Shown in pieces: positions 46,931 to 60,139 of a DNA stretch of 64,000 nucleotides. The stretch spans positions 382,403 through 446,402 of the forward strand of contig NW_003140817.1 of the NCBI RefSeq assembly GCF_000003605.2, written 5' to 3'. The notes below the pieces were generated by a model. It made no database searches, was not told the origin of the DNA, and was given only the letters and a program-made list of their open reading frames with translations. The position numbers were made by a program, and so were the translations under genes. The stretch comes from Saccoglossus kowalevskii (lineage: Eukaryota; Hemichordata; Enteropneusta; Harrimaniidae). Numbering within the stretch: position 1 is the first letter of the stretch; every line of letters begins with the position of its first letter.

Positions 46931-47094
46931 ATACAAACATCACGCCAACAACATTATCTGGCAACGTGACAACCAGTCATTGCTATTCGGTCTTTGATGC
47001 GGCATTTTTTGTCAATTCAAGCGGAAAGTGGGTCAGTGATTATTATCCAGGTGCCCCCAAAAGCGTATTCCAAACTAGCGCTCATATACTATGA
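46931..47094 (+). CDS. Candidate terminal exon, extracellular type
   Basis: An unusually good acceptor (TCTGTCTGTTTGTCTGTTTT, then TGCATATGTCTTGCAG) precedes 46931. One frame is open to TGA at 47092-47094 and reads TNITPTTLSGNVTTSHCYSV, then FDAAFFVNSSGKWVSDYYPG and a short tail, with three N-glycosylation sequons (NIT, NVT, NSS). The same frame extends 5' with a hydrophobic leader-like stretch from MFMS..., but that lies in the (GTCT)n tract. Not recognised as any family. Confidence 0.25.
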
Positions 47095-49469
47095 CGCAAT
47101 ACGTATCGATGAACAGCAACCTTGAAACGTTGCCAGAAGTCGCACCAATATGGGTAACTATGTCACCGCGGGAACCATGCAGTTTCTGTCATCACCTCTG
47201 ACACTAATCTAACCTTCTTAATTCTGAATATGTGAGACCACGATATCAATTATACGAGATCAGTGATAAGCGGCTGTAGCTAGTGATCGGTGGCGGAGGG
47301 GGGGGGGGTTCTTGACAAGTTGGCAATATAACTCTTAAGCGCAATTTGTTCTGAAGTGTAATTTAAGAAACATACCGCATAGTGTGCGTGAAATCGAATA
47401 TAGTAGAGTAGGATTGTTTGACCCGAAGGTGTTGTTTAGTGTTTACTTTAAAAAGCCAAGAAATGTGGGTCACTTCATGTCGTGTATTAACGAGAATAGA
47501 GCCGTGTTTAATGTTTTTAATATGCTTCCTCACGATAGAGCACAATCACCTTACACAAGTTTATATGGGATATGTCTGATTCAGATGATGGAACGGATGC
47601 AGTCCTTTGAGATGGGCGTTGCCGAAGTTAAAAATAAGGCGTCAGTATTTCGTTAGCTCTTCCCACAGCTCATCCTCCTAAGCATGAATGCTGCTCGAAG
47701 AAATTTCGTTAAAAAAAATCGACACGTTGTAAGTTTTTTTTTCGGGCGTGAAAAAGTATATCCGAGCCAGTACAAAATGTTGACCAGCAAGGTTTTTAGT
47801 CTGAAGTATTATTAGTTTTGATCGTGTTTGATTAGTATACGGCGGTACGGCGGATTGATTGTCTCACAGGAACTGCACAAAAAACAAGAAATGTTGGTAA
47901 AAAAACAAAAACGAAAAAACGTGCGCTGTGTTTTAACGAACATGAATAAACTTTCATGCGTGCTTCTAACTGGATTTTATTTTTGACCCCCGGCGGTGGC
48001 AGAAGTTTGTAAGTGCTTTTGTAGACAAAAATCGTAGGTGAACAGGTGGTTCTCGGTTCATCGAAGTCGATACCACTTTCACAGTTCACGGCGAAGTTCT
48101 ACCGACGTCATGACGTTGCCAAATCTCCATTTCTGGTTGTAAACATAGTATGTTAAGCATACCTCACATACTATATTGTACTGTTTACGATTCACAAAAA
48201 TGCAACGATGAAGTTCACGCGAATGTCACTATGATCACGCGGTAATTCGAGATATGCGAACTAATTTTTTTTTCACTGCAATTTAAAAAAATATATATCT
48301 GTGGAAGTGGAACCAAACAATTTGGGCTAAAATCAAAGTAGTATAGCAATGAACAAGGTACAGTTCAAAGTCGGTGTTCTGTGATCACCATTTATGATTA
48401 TCGTAATTCAAAACGAGATGGTCCCAGAGAACTAATATACTCTCCTTACAACGAAGTAGGTATACACACAGTGTGATGTTAACTCAAGTACTTGGCATCA
48501 TTTCAAAATACGCGACTACGCACATTCAGTCATGGAGATATTTTTTTTTTCGTGGCGCATTTCGTAACACTAAATAAATTAAAATAACCGTGGGATAATT
48601 GGCAACGCACATTGAAGTATCGACGAGTCAATCAATGACTCAAAGCCAGCGCACGGTACATTCATACGACTAATTGAGATGTTCATCTATTCCATGTAGA
48701 CACAAAGTTCGACTCTGCGTTTTTAGAAATATTGTTGCCGAATAAATATTACAAAAAACACAAATTATTGGACATGTGCAAAACAAAACAATACGTGGAA
48801 AATAGTCAGTGCATATTTTCAGAGAACCGTTATATCAACAGAACTTCACATGTTAGAATAATAATTTCAGAGAACCACTGTATACAAACAAGTGTCAGTG
48901 TCGACTCCCCTTAACAGTTTCTGTCGGACTAGCCAGCACGTACATACTTCATACATTTTTTATTCGCGGCCTCAAGTATAAAGTTAGTGGGATAATTCAC
49001 AATTACTATTATTTATTACGTGATAAACTTTGAATAACTCGTAACACTTGTTTATATTGAATAACTATAACAAGAACAAGTTAACCTACATATATTGTCT
49101 CGACAAATGACCAAGCCAATGCAACCTTGTCAGATTTCAATCCCTGGTTAATGTATGAATTACGATGTAATCGACCATACACGGTGTATCACGTGATATC
49201 GTCAAGTAGAAAGCCATCCAACGCGCGTTCGAATTTCATGTAAACAATTTATTTTACATGCGTTATGCACTCCCTAGTATACCATTTTTTTCGGATGGTC
49301 GTACTTTTCGAACCTGTACTTTAATATGCCCATAAAATCGCCCAATACGCCAAACAAACAGATTAAATTAACTTGAAATGCGATAACTATAAATAAATAT
49401 GTTCGGCTTGTTGTTAAATAAGTGTTCGCGGTTTTCGCCGAAGATACAAGACAATGTGAAACATTGCAT

Positions 49470-49499
49470 CTGATTGGCTGCCCAATGACTGTGACGTCA
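49470..49499. promoter_or_regulatory. CCAAT pair and CRE cluster
   Basis: TGATTGGCTGCCCAATGACT followed by GTGACGTCAT: two opposed CCAAT motifs and a palindromic CRE (TGACGTCA, 49492-49499) within 30 bases. It could be a core promoter region or chance. A similar TGATTGGCTACCCAA occurs at 51461. Confidence 0.3.
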
Positions 49500-50974
49500 T
49501 ACGGCACCGGACGCAAACACTTCACTCCACGATACACAAATGCTCGTTTGCTTTGCCTCTGGGTTATCTGTAGAGCATATTAAAGATTATAACAACAATG
49601 TGAAAGGAATCCAGATCCAAAGAAGCCTTGTAAACTTCCGTATTTTCTCACCGTCCGAAAACAAGACTCTCTGTTCGAGAACTAAGCTAAACACTCCAGT
49701 TATTATATATTTTACCTGCAAAGGTAATGCAGATATTATCCGTAAATCAAGTGTAAACATGGTTCACGCAAAAACCTACAAACCTACCATGATTCAAATT
49801 ATTTGACACCAGTTAACATATGTCTGAAAATTGACCGCTGTTAGTGTACGTCATGTGGGGTCCATAGTAACGAACACATCGCGGGTACCTCCCTCACAAA
49901 CTAAACTTACGGAGAAGTTCATGGAGCGTTGTTTGTACATTCGATTATGAATATGTCGAAGGGGGCAAGGGGGGATAGCCGGTACAGTTTACAGAAAATA
50001 AAAAAGGCATTTTACGTTTTTATAGGAAATAAAATGAAAGTTTCATTTACAGTAAAACATAGGTTTTCACACTTTACAGATAAAGCAAATTCCTAATTAC
50101 ATTTTTATAATATATCTAATAATTTGTGTTCAAGAATCAAAATGCGACGGAAACAGCGTACTAATTGCGACATTGAATGTGAAAAATGCTTTCTATACTT
50201 ACAAAAAATAAAATCTTTGTACAAATTACGGACGAATAAAATAGCTGATTACATTTTACACCTTGCCCATGTCGACGAATTTACGTTTTTTATTTATTTA
50301 TATTTACAACATTATTACGAAAATAAAAACAATTGATTAAAGCTTACGAAAATACCCCTTGCCGACCCCCTATGTCATATTTTATACCACTTATATGCAA
50401 TAAAGTACAAAATTAATATTATTATTGACAAGTAATCGTCTTTCGCTACAATGATTCATGCTTTTGCATGCTCAAATTTCTTTCAAATGGTGAAAAGGTT
50501 AAAAAAACGATTTATCTATGTATCATCACAAAAATACAACAAATCTAGGATCAGTGTATAGATAGATAAATATATATTGATATAATTGCATACAATTATT
50601 ATAATAATAACGACAAGTGAATATCTGTCATTTGCAAGTAATTTTTCTCATTCAAACTATACATGTATCATTAAGCGTGATGCTTTTTACTTTATTGGTA
50701 ACTTTTAAACAGTTTAATATCTTTCACATAACAGTATATTATTGAAGACAAGCTACATTAAATATGAACAACCACACATTGTTATATACATATAAATCTG
50801 GTGAATAAGTTGTTGTAATTATATATATATATTGGCCCTCCCAAGCACTGCTGATTCGTGGGCGGTGCATGTCGGTCATTTATCGAGTCACGGGAAATTA
50901 TTTATTAATAAGTATTAATTTTTTTTAAATGATCCAACATGAATAATTCGCATTTAGCGGCCATGGTCCCATAC

Positions 50975-51325
50975 TACAGTAAAATGACTAATTTTCACTG
51001 GGTTTAAATTTCGCTGATTTACAATTTCAGGCAATTTCAGTGGGTTTTAAATTCACGGTTTTATCATTTAGATAATGAGTTCTACGCTAAATTTTACATA
51101 TTCACTTGGGGTTTAATTTAGCGCATTTTCCAATCAGGGAAATAATTAAAGCGGGGGGGGGGCGTCACCTGCGCATGCGCGGGAATTGAGTCCCAAGCGA
51201 CGATAACAACACATGCTAAAACGCAGAGGCTTCATGGTTAGAAGCTTGTTTGTAAACAGTGACACGCTATGGACCATTTGACGCATGCGCAGGTGACGAC
51301 TCCCAGCATTAACCCCTTTACAGTA
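50975..51325. mobile_element. MITE (33955 family, inverted) carrying a nested GC-ended MITE
   Basis: Left end TACAGTAAAATGACTAATTT, then TCACTGGGTTTAAATTTCGC. Right end ATTAACCCCTTTACAGTA. It aligns block by block with the reverse complement of 33955-34165, apart from the insertion at 51151-51307. Confidence 0.8.
51151..51307. mobile_element. Nested GC-ended MITE (GTCACCTGCGCATGCGC family)
   Basis: The ends GCGGGGGGGGGCGTCACCTG (then CGCATGCGC) and GCGCAGGTGACGACTCCCAG (then C) are inverted. ATTAA on both sides (51145-51149 with a following A; 51308-51312) looks like a target duplication. The interior matches the copy at 27989-28128. Confidence 0.75.
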
Positions 51326-52487
51326 TTTAAAACGTAAATGAAACTATGTGAAGTCATTATATAGATAATAATATGCCAGAGGTTTTTGACAAATATTACG
51401 ACAGGTATACCGTAACGGCGTACACATGGAGTCAATGCAAAGCTACTTACAATATTGTGCCTGATTGGCTACCCAACCCTGACACCTAACAGTCAGACCA
51501 ATCAGAAAGCAGCTTGCTCGTTGGCAGTTTTTTTCGACGTATCACATTTTGCCTTGTATATATGCTTCGACACCAATGTAAACATGTACCGGTGCGAATG
51601 TGAGTGAATGAGTGGGAGTGTATTCGTTGTGATAATGAACGACCGCGGGTAAACATCCGAACGATTGCGCGACAACTACACATGGAGCTTGTACTGACCA
51701 AACACGCTCGACTGATTGTGTTAAATGTAAACACATGTTTCGGATTGTGTTTCCACTGTTTACATTTTTACATATTAAAATTATCGCAGGTGGACAACGT
51801 GACTAGGTATGAAATTCTTTTTTTTAGAGTTTGAAGTTGCGAATTCGAACCAAACTAGGGCGTTGCTTCTAGTATCCTCATTCAGTAAATACGGATAGTA
51901 CTGCAGAACGATGTACACGAATGATATGGTAGAGATAATATCCCCATATTTAAAAAGGTCAATATGCATTAAGTGTTGTGAATCTCTTTTACATACCGAA
52001 GGGTCAGACTCATCTCTATTGACCGTATTATAGATGTTTACGTCATAGGAGTCAACTAATTCTCCGACCCATTTTTAGAACATTGCCTTGACGAAAATGG
52101 CATTGGCCGTTATCGTGGCACCGTAGGATCCTACGGTTTGAGGAACTCGTGATTTCTACCGCAAGTTAAATTGGATTTGTCTCCTATAACCCAATACTGT
52201 TTAATTCCGATGATTTCTCAACAAAGACATTAAATGCACTCAACTTACTCGAGTACGCTAAAATTAGTACATATTTACAGGGGGTGCATAAACGTCGAAT
52301 GTGACATTGATTTTGACCTCTTGGACGTGATATACATTCCTCCTTACCTCGTTATGCGATAAATTCAGGAGATATCACAAATAACTCGCAACAAATCACA
52401 GCAGCGATAAAATGCAATCAATTATATGAGATTGCCAGTCACCGACGTGTATGACGTCACTGGCTTATAATTGCCTACTAGTATGAC
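51326..52487. other. Intergenic, nothing recognised
   Basis: Contains opposed CCAAT motifs near 51461 and 51496. No coding segment identified. Confidence 0.45.
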
Positions 52488-52981
52488 TATAGTGAAAAAA
52501 TGTGTTAACTCCATATTGGGGTTTGCAAAGGATTGTGGGATAGCAAACTGAACTACAGAGGGCGTTTGGGGGGAAACTCGCATCATTCCATAGAGCCTTA
52601 TGTTAAAAGCAGCTTTTTACCTCTCCTGTTTTCAAGCAACGCGTTTAGTACTTGTTTTTTTTTTAATTTATGGATATATTGTTTGACGTTCCAGTAATTT
52701 CACTGGGAAGATTGTTTTGAAGATTTTGTTATTTTACTGTTTTTGGCTGCAAGCAAACAATCTTCCCAGTAAAATCAATGGAAAGTCCAACAATATAACC
52801 ATGATTTAAAAAAAACTAACGCGTTGATTGAAAACAGGAGAGGTAAACAGCTGATTTTAACATAAGGCTCTATGGAAAAGATGTGAGCCCCCCCCCAAAA
52901 AAAACGCCCTCTACAGTTCAACTTTCTATCCCACAATCCTTTGCAAAATCCAATATAGAGTTAACACATTTCTTCCTTATA
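52488..52981. mobile_element. Foldback element, arms of about 230 bases
   Basis: The left arm (TATAGTG..ATGTGTTAACTCCA, CAAAGGATTGTGGGATAG, CATAGAGCCTTATGTTAAAA, CTCTCCTGTTTTCAA, CACTGGGAAGATTGTTTG) reappears inverted in the right arm, down to TGGAGTTAACACAT-like TAGAGTTAACACATTTC and CCTTATA. The loop is only about 35 bases around 52735. The arms differ at scattered sites, so it is not recent. No ORF. Confidence 0.85.
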
Positions 52982-53183
52982 ACAACAACAACCAGTGTAT
53001 AGCGACACCCCTAACGTGACGTGGTATCCACATCTTCTGCGTCAATGTTACACACACTTGTTCCCATCAATTCCAGTGTCTACCAAGAGCGATTTGTGCG
53101 TTTATGCTGCGTTTCTTTTATCGATATACGTTCGCCGATAATGAGTAAGTTGTTTCTACATATGCGTGGAAACGCGTGTAATA

Positions 53184-54317
53184 CCACAGGGAGTTGGACA
53201 AACTTATGTATTTTAATAAATTATTAAATAATAAAATGTTATATAACTTTTCTTTTACCCCCCCCTCCTGGTCTTTTACCACCACCCCCTTTGTTTATAC
53301 CACTCTTTCCTTTATCACAACTTTGTTACACGCTAATGTTTAATGCAAATTTTAACGCGTAATGTAGACACACCCTATTATAGTAAAATATCCTCCTGCC
53401 ATGTCGCTCGATCGCAATGAGTTTTAATTTGACAAATATTCAAGTGCAAATGCAATTATGTCACTTTCTAATGCTATCCATGTCATTACAGATGCCATAT
53501 AAATAAAGAAAACGAGCTTTGAGAGGTTCGAATGCGTGATTTTATGCCACAGTCCTGGCGCGTTTCAACCCTTGGGATATTTTACTATAATAGAGGGGGG
53601 GCAAGGGTTATTTTCGTTCAACGTAATTGCTATAATTTTTTGTTCGTACAACGTAAATAGAAAAAATAAATTCCGTAATTCTGTAATCACAGGCTAGACG
53701 TACAACGTAATCAATCAAATATTGTTTTCGTACACTGTAAAAATGTGTCATTTTTCTCGGTATGTACAAAAAATCACATCCAAATAAAAAAATCATAAAG
53801 AATAATCCAGGGAAATTACATTTTAGAAATTGTAAAACGACTAGATGACACAATTCACTACAAAATTGAATGTCAAGACGTAAAAGGCCCTCTAACCGAA
53901 TGAAGAGCATTACGAGGGTAATATGCGCATGCGTCTCTTCACACGGCGCAGCAATGGCGGAGAATTTGAGTCGGAGAGCTCTTCGGACCATTCAATGTTC
54001 CATTTGTTAACACTGTAAACTGTGAAAACGTCTTTTTTTCTTCGTAAATTGTGAAAAGCCCTTTTTATTTCCCGTAAAACCGTACCAGCTACCCCCCTTG
54101 CCTCACCTCATAATAGGGTGTGTCTACATCACGCGTTAAAATGTGCATATAACATTAGCGCGTAACAAAGTTGTGATGAAGGAAAGAGTGGTATAAACAA
54201 AGATCAGTGATTACTTAAAATCGATACCAGGAAGGGGGGGGGGTAAAAGAAAAGTTATATAACATTTTATTATTTAATAATTTATTAAAATACACAAGTT
54301 TGTCCAACTCCCTGTGG
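53184..54317. mobile_element. 1.13-kb foldback-type DNA element with TAATA target duplication
   Basis: Ends CCACAGGGAGTTGGACAAAC and GTTTGTCCAACTCCCTGTGG are perfect inverses, bounded by TAATA at 53179-53183 and 54318-54322. Arms of about 220 bases (TTTTACCCCCCC, CGCTAATGTT, TTTTAACGCGTAATGTAGAC, ACACCCTATTA) face each other. A second inverted pair, TATTATAGTAAAATATCC (about 53385) and GGATATTTTACTATAATA (about 53576), lies inside. The interior holds a minus-strand open frame of 127 codons (53608-53991) with no recognisable motif. Confidence 0.8.
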
Positions 54318-54322
54318 TAATA

Positions 54323-56782
54323 CGTCAGTTCACGCTCAGTGGGCGTTGTACGGCGTCTTACTACCCTGATAGTAGCGCGCTTAAGTTATATAGTGTGCTT
54401 TATATGTCGCACATTTCCCACTGATCATATCTAACAATGGGTATCTTATACTCGTATTTCAATCCGTCTTTAGGGTAACAACAGGGGCAAAACGTTTTAA
54501 AATTTGAACTGTTATTCAGATATTCTCTAAAAGATTCTAGGCATGTTACTATAGCAACATATACATCCTCTGAAAGCTTAAGATATTATCAAATACGAGA
54601 GTGAATATGCCGTGCCAACGTTTGTATGAGAAATCACATTATGGCCAATTTCACTATCGTTTTTTTACTATTCCAGCAACACACAAGTGTAATTGAGTTG
54701 GCTTTTTATTGGACTTTCAATTGCAGTAGTGACACCGTTTGCTATATGATTAAACAAAACAGACAAACTACCTTTTTAGGTTTTTGGTGCGCGACTCGTC
54801 TGCTATAACTACAAAAAACCTCTGCTTTTTCAGGTAGTTATATTGTCGTCAGTCTACGGGAAATTTAATTGTAATTAGGATGCCAGGCAGGATACGACGA
54901 TCCTCGTGTCACCTTTGTTTGGTCGCTGCGTCACACGTAACATTTTCTACATATACGCATTGTATTTGGTTAATCGCCCTGTCCATTTCATTAGGCGACT
55001 GATGTTCTCAAGCGTGGTTACGTCATCCACTCAATCAGCCCTCTTCGTGTTACCCGTTGTATCTGCGAAATCTCTCATTGAATTGGCAGTTCAATTACCG
55101 CGTATCTAGCGCCCCGTTGGTGCCTATTGTACTGCGTGAATTCCGGGCATATCTCGTATTTAGGTATTAAACAATACGCCACAATATTGCCATTATTACA
55201 CCGCCAGACCCGGTGGGTTTTATTTATCGGGTTTTTGTTACCACATTCCTTCCTGCGTATTGAAGTCATTTTATTCAATCAACCACCTTCAAATCACCTG
55301 TCAAGAAAGTTATCCCTAAAACGTGGAAAAAAAAGAATCAAAATGCTAATACGTTTTTTTTTTGTTCTGCGTAATTACACTGTATGTGGGTTGGGCGCCT
55401 GGAATTGTATGAAACTAGCATTATAGATCTTAAAACATCGTAATTTCTATAGTTTTTGTGTCCATTATTATCACATAAAAGCCAACCCTTTCTGTGTGAC
55501 GTCAATTTGACAGGAAAATAAAAACAGTGACACTTTCTGTTCAATTCATGGGACGGAAGGTGAAACAAATGTCGCGAAATGATGTCAGAGGTCACACCAC
55601 AAGATAATATTACATATGACACTGTCAAACGATTTCCCCCCATCGACGTTTATCGCTTTGTCCATCAACAGTCTTTACAGTGTTGTGGCCGGTGGACACT
55701 TTGATCTCGATGGTTTGCCACGCTTGGTGACAATTCAATTGAACATCCCTGTGCTACTCCAGAATTCAATCGATCCCGTCCCATGTTTGTGGTCGCCCAC
55801 TTTCCGCTCCACCTGTCCGTGTTTTAACTTGGTTTCGGATTCCACCACTTTTCGGCTTTTTAACTGCTTCAGCTTGCCGGTGACACAGTGTACAACCATG
55901 TTACTATGAAAATCTCGTGTCAAAAGTGTCATAATTGGCATGTAATCTTAACTCGCGTGATACTGACGTTCTTTGGAGGTTAACATATTGGCAATAACTT
56001 ATATGTAATAATTAATATACAATGAAGCATTAACATAAAAATACAATATTTACTCGTTCCTCGTATTATGCTAAACGTTGTAGGAGAAGAGTGAGATAAT
56101 TTTTCAATCAAATAATATCAATAGATATTAGTATTATGAATATAAACTATTAAATACAAGCAGTAGACGGTGCGATAGTATATTTTCGATGACGGAATGA
56201 CATTTTTCACCGAATGTTTTAGGATACATGAACAACACCCGAATCACATATCGTCCATGTTCATAGTCTGGAGTCTATGGTCATACACCACGGGAAGATT
56301 TAAATGCGACATTATTGCAGTGGAACACACGGTCGGTAGATAGTATGCCACTGTGTCACGCTGCACACGGCATGCGGCCGGGTGCTCGATTTGAAATTAA
56401 TTGTGTTAGTATTTTGGTTTCTAGTACGCGCATGCGCATTATTTTACGAGTACGTACGTTGAACGACATTATTTGAATACTATAAAAACAAGTTATTCAG
56501 TCACCGACAAACTCAGACCTCGAAATGACATAAATAAACAAAAACACCAACTTATTTTCTGAGTCCAAAATGTGTATTTCATACAACATAGTACACAAAA
56601 GTGTTGACGAGTTAGTTGAGTGACTTCGTAATGTTTTTCTGGTCGAGGTCATGTATAGGTCAATTATATGGGATAACAGCGTGTTGGCAACATGCACTAG
56701 TTACAAAAAGGACAAATGCGCGTTCTATAATTACTATAAGAACACGATAAAGTTAAGAATTTTTGCGGAGAGAAATTCGATC
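54323..56782. other. Intergenic, nothing recognised
   Basis: CpG-rich compared with the first 38 kb. Includes a CRE at 55497-55504. The open frames at 54626-55909 show no motifs, leader or splice support. Confidence 0.45.
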
Positions 56783-57002
56783 NNNNNNNNNNNNNNNNNN
56801 NNNNNNNNNNNNNNNNNNNNNNNNNNNNNNNNNNNNNNNNNNNNNNNNNNNNNNNNNNNNNNNNNNNNNNNNNNNNNNNNNNNNNNNNNNNNNNNNNNNN
56901 NNNNNNNNNNNNNNNNNNNNNNNNNNNNNNNNNNNNNNNNNNNNNNNNNNNNNNNNNNNNNNNNNNNNNNNNNNNNNNNNNNNNNNNNNNNNNNNNNNNN
57001 NN
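56783..57002. other. Assembly gap (220 N)
   Basis: Run of N. Confidence 0.99.
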
Positions 57003-60000
57003 AAGTCACTAGACGAGACAGTTGTGAAATCCGCCAATAATTTATGAATAAATAAATTTGATTAACGTTTACTGTGACCGGGGAAAATCCCCGCGTCACC
57101 TGCTGCGTGTGTGAGTGTTAACAAACTTTTGAATCTTATACGATATTTTGTTGCAAACAAGTCGATTACAGGTTTGTGGCAAATAACAAATACGTCATTA
57201 TTTGGGAATGTTACTATCTAGCTTACAATAAATTGATTTCGCAACTACTTTGAATACACTGCGGAGAGACCGCGTGATAAAATCATAATCTATTCAATAT
57301 TGCATTGGTGTGAAATTTATGCAAGTCATGTTTCATGTGAAAAAAACGATGTGTCATAATGTTTGATATACTATTTATGATCTGTGACCCCAAAGAAAAA
57401 ACTAGATCTCGGCTGTATCGGTATTGTTTTCATAGGACCCTCCGCGACAACAATCGCAAAAAAATGACTTGCACAAACTTGAAAACACGCACAGCGGGAT
57501 TCGGATCTCGTTAAAATTGTTTTGCAACCTACGCTCAATCAGTATGTAACCAGAGACGATTGAGCCACAACCTTACTGCTACTGGATCTCGTCACAAGAA
57601 ACACCGGTTCTATCAGGGAAGAGACAATGCATAGCATGCTGTCTTTCGACCTCGTTTGCCGAATTTTGATCAACTTCCCTACTCGTATTTGGTTGGGACT
57701 TTCGGAAGCAAAGCGATTTATTCGCCACGAAATGCACATTGCGTGTGTTAACTTGTTTGTACTATCGAGACAAGATGCCCATTCTCTTCAATTTTATAAA
57801 TATTTTTGAATTTCTCAAATCAAACTGAAAATAGAGATTTCTATTCAATTACATCAAATCATGGTGAAACTGGTTGGTTGGACTCAACTGCCATTGACAT
57901 TTATAAAATAAATAGTTATAAACATTGAAAAGAATTGTTTTTCAGTTGTTTGTGTGTGTCGAGTAGCGTTTTTTTTTTTAATTAAAACACTTAATACATG
58001 AAATTATGTATCTCCTGGGACAGCTCGTTTGTGGTTGGTTATTATCACTGTGTAAATTATTGTTTTTCGTTTACAAAACCCGTCAAGTTCTAATTTGACA
58101 ACTTTATATTTTCAACGTGTCTCGGATAACAATTTAGTTAGCCGAGCATACGCGTATCGCGTTCGATTATGTTTGAAATAAACATCACGATTCGGTACAG
58201 CACGATTGAAGTGATGCGATTTGTTACTGAATCGAAATGGCACATTCATGCCGTTTAAAGTTTCATCCAATTTTAAACACACTAATTAGACTAATGGGTC
58301 TTAGGCAAAAATGTTACGCGCTCGTGGCGTGTCTTTAGTTTCGCTATTGTTTTTCTACAATATGTTAACAAGCGCTCTGGAGCGCCATTCAACGAGTCTA
58401 AACAAGTCGATCAACACCTTACAACCGTCTCAAAAAGTGGGTCGGGGATTTTGAAAACCAGTGTTTAGCGGTACCTACCAGTTCTCTAACACGTGAAACA
58501 GAATCGCGGGTGTTGGGTTTATAGTTCCATGGTTCACCGAACTAAACTACGATCAACAACGTTGTGTTATTAAAGAAAACAAAAACACGCTGAAGCGTGA
58601 CGTCACCACGTGTTTACGTTCAAGGATGTAACCTTAATGAGGAAGTTAATGATACGGAACATTCTTTGCTGCTTGAACTTTCACCGATTAACGTTAATCG
58701 GAGATTATCATTTAAAGTAATTTGGTTCAAAACATTTGTTTTGGGTATTTATAACCAAAATGATAACTACTGTAACAGTGGTTCTAATGACATTTCCACA
58801 TATTTCTCTTGTTTCCCCCTAATCCCGTCTTCAGTTCCTAGTGGTTAGTTTGTTAGTCTTCGTCGTACACCGGCGATACATGTCCGTGCTTTAACATCCC
58901 CCGGAAAACCCCCTCTCAGGGAGTACACATCACAGTGACATCCGTCGACTCATTCATTTTAGGCATTTAGGATTCATATTTTCGGGTGCACTTTCTCAAA
59001 AGAACTTGCCCCCTTTCACCTAAATACTATTATCACGTGGTGGAAATAAGGTCAAAAAACCACCGTATGTAGATGTTGTCCTGGTTGCATGAAAAACGGA
59101 GGCCGTCACGGTGATCCTTACCTCTCACGAATCCCACGTGTTGACAAACAAACGAATTCTGTCACATAATAGGTCGTTCACCCGGATGCATTGACCCTCT
59201 GAAAAACAATTCCATTGAACGTTTGGCATTGATGCGAGGTATTACAGTGTTGACATAAAGCGTATATATACTCGAATGATAATGAGGGACGCACCAGTTT
59301 AAGGGGGTGGTGCAAAAATATTCCCGATAATAATAATTTCTTCAGTCACTATAACATTTAAAGTATAAAAAAATGTTTGACAATTTAATGGCCCACGAGG
59401 TCCATTTTAGTAATTTGTTTTCGAATGTTGTCATTTACGTGATACTATACCAATAAAAATACATACATGCACGAGGTAATATGTCGGGATGCTCATATCG
59501 TAACCACGTGTAAACAACCGAACGCGTAGATAGCCGGAAATCGACATTTCATTCGAACGCAAAGGTATTTGCAAAGTACTCTGGTTAAGAACAAAACGCC
59601 AATTGGCATCACGTATTGCACATTTTGATGTATTTTAGGCTCTTTTTTTTTACAAGGAAACGAAACAAATTGACAGGAAAGGCCAAGCTGTTATTACCAA
59701 GGCGTAGTATGCCGTAGCAACCCGAACCCACGGATGTACATTTTTTTATGATCGTAGATCTGTTTTGAAAATACCTCCCTTAAATTTCTTTGCTCTACAA
59801 GCCTTTTCATCGGACGTCCCCTTTTTGAAATCAATATTTGTTTTCGATGTATGCTTTGGGTACACATTTCTTTGCCATGTTGTTGACTGGGCCCCTAGAT
59901 CAAAATTTCAGACGCGCCCAGTAACCAGCTCGATGCCAATGTGAGCTGCTGCTCGCGTACTAAATTCGAATACTAAAGATCCTTAGCCTGGTGGACAACC

Positions 60001-60139
60001 GATAATGGCTGGCAAATGTGATATAAACGAGGTTGTAGTGACCCGTACATAACTCTTTCAATAAAATACCCAATTAAATAACCCTTGTTGTGGTAAAACA
60101 TTTGTTCACTCCCACACTGATAGTTTTGCGCCGTACAAT
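57003..60139. other. Intergenic, nothing recognised
   Basis: CpG-rich. A CRE next to an E-box (TGACGTCACCACGTG, 58599-58613), and TTTATAGTTCCATGG at 58518-58532, which recurs as a hairpin arm at 60140-60173. No coding segment. Confidence 0.45.

Larger units (their letters stand above)
45857..50974. other. Intergenic CpG-rich stretch with two exon-like segments
   Basis: Besides the candidate exons at 46438 and 46931, I see a G-run near 47298, a CCAAT/CRE cluster at 49470-49500 and random small open frames. No firm gene. Confidence 0.5.

Noticed and set aside
49229-53535. GTTCGAAT strings (49224, 53523) as tRNA B boxes
   Set aside because: No A box at proper distance and no cloverleaf could be drawn.
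53608-53991. 127-codon minus-strand frame as a host gene
   Set aside because: It lies wholly inside the foldback element and shows no motif or splice signals.
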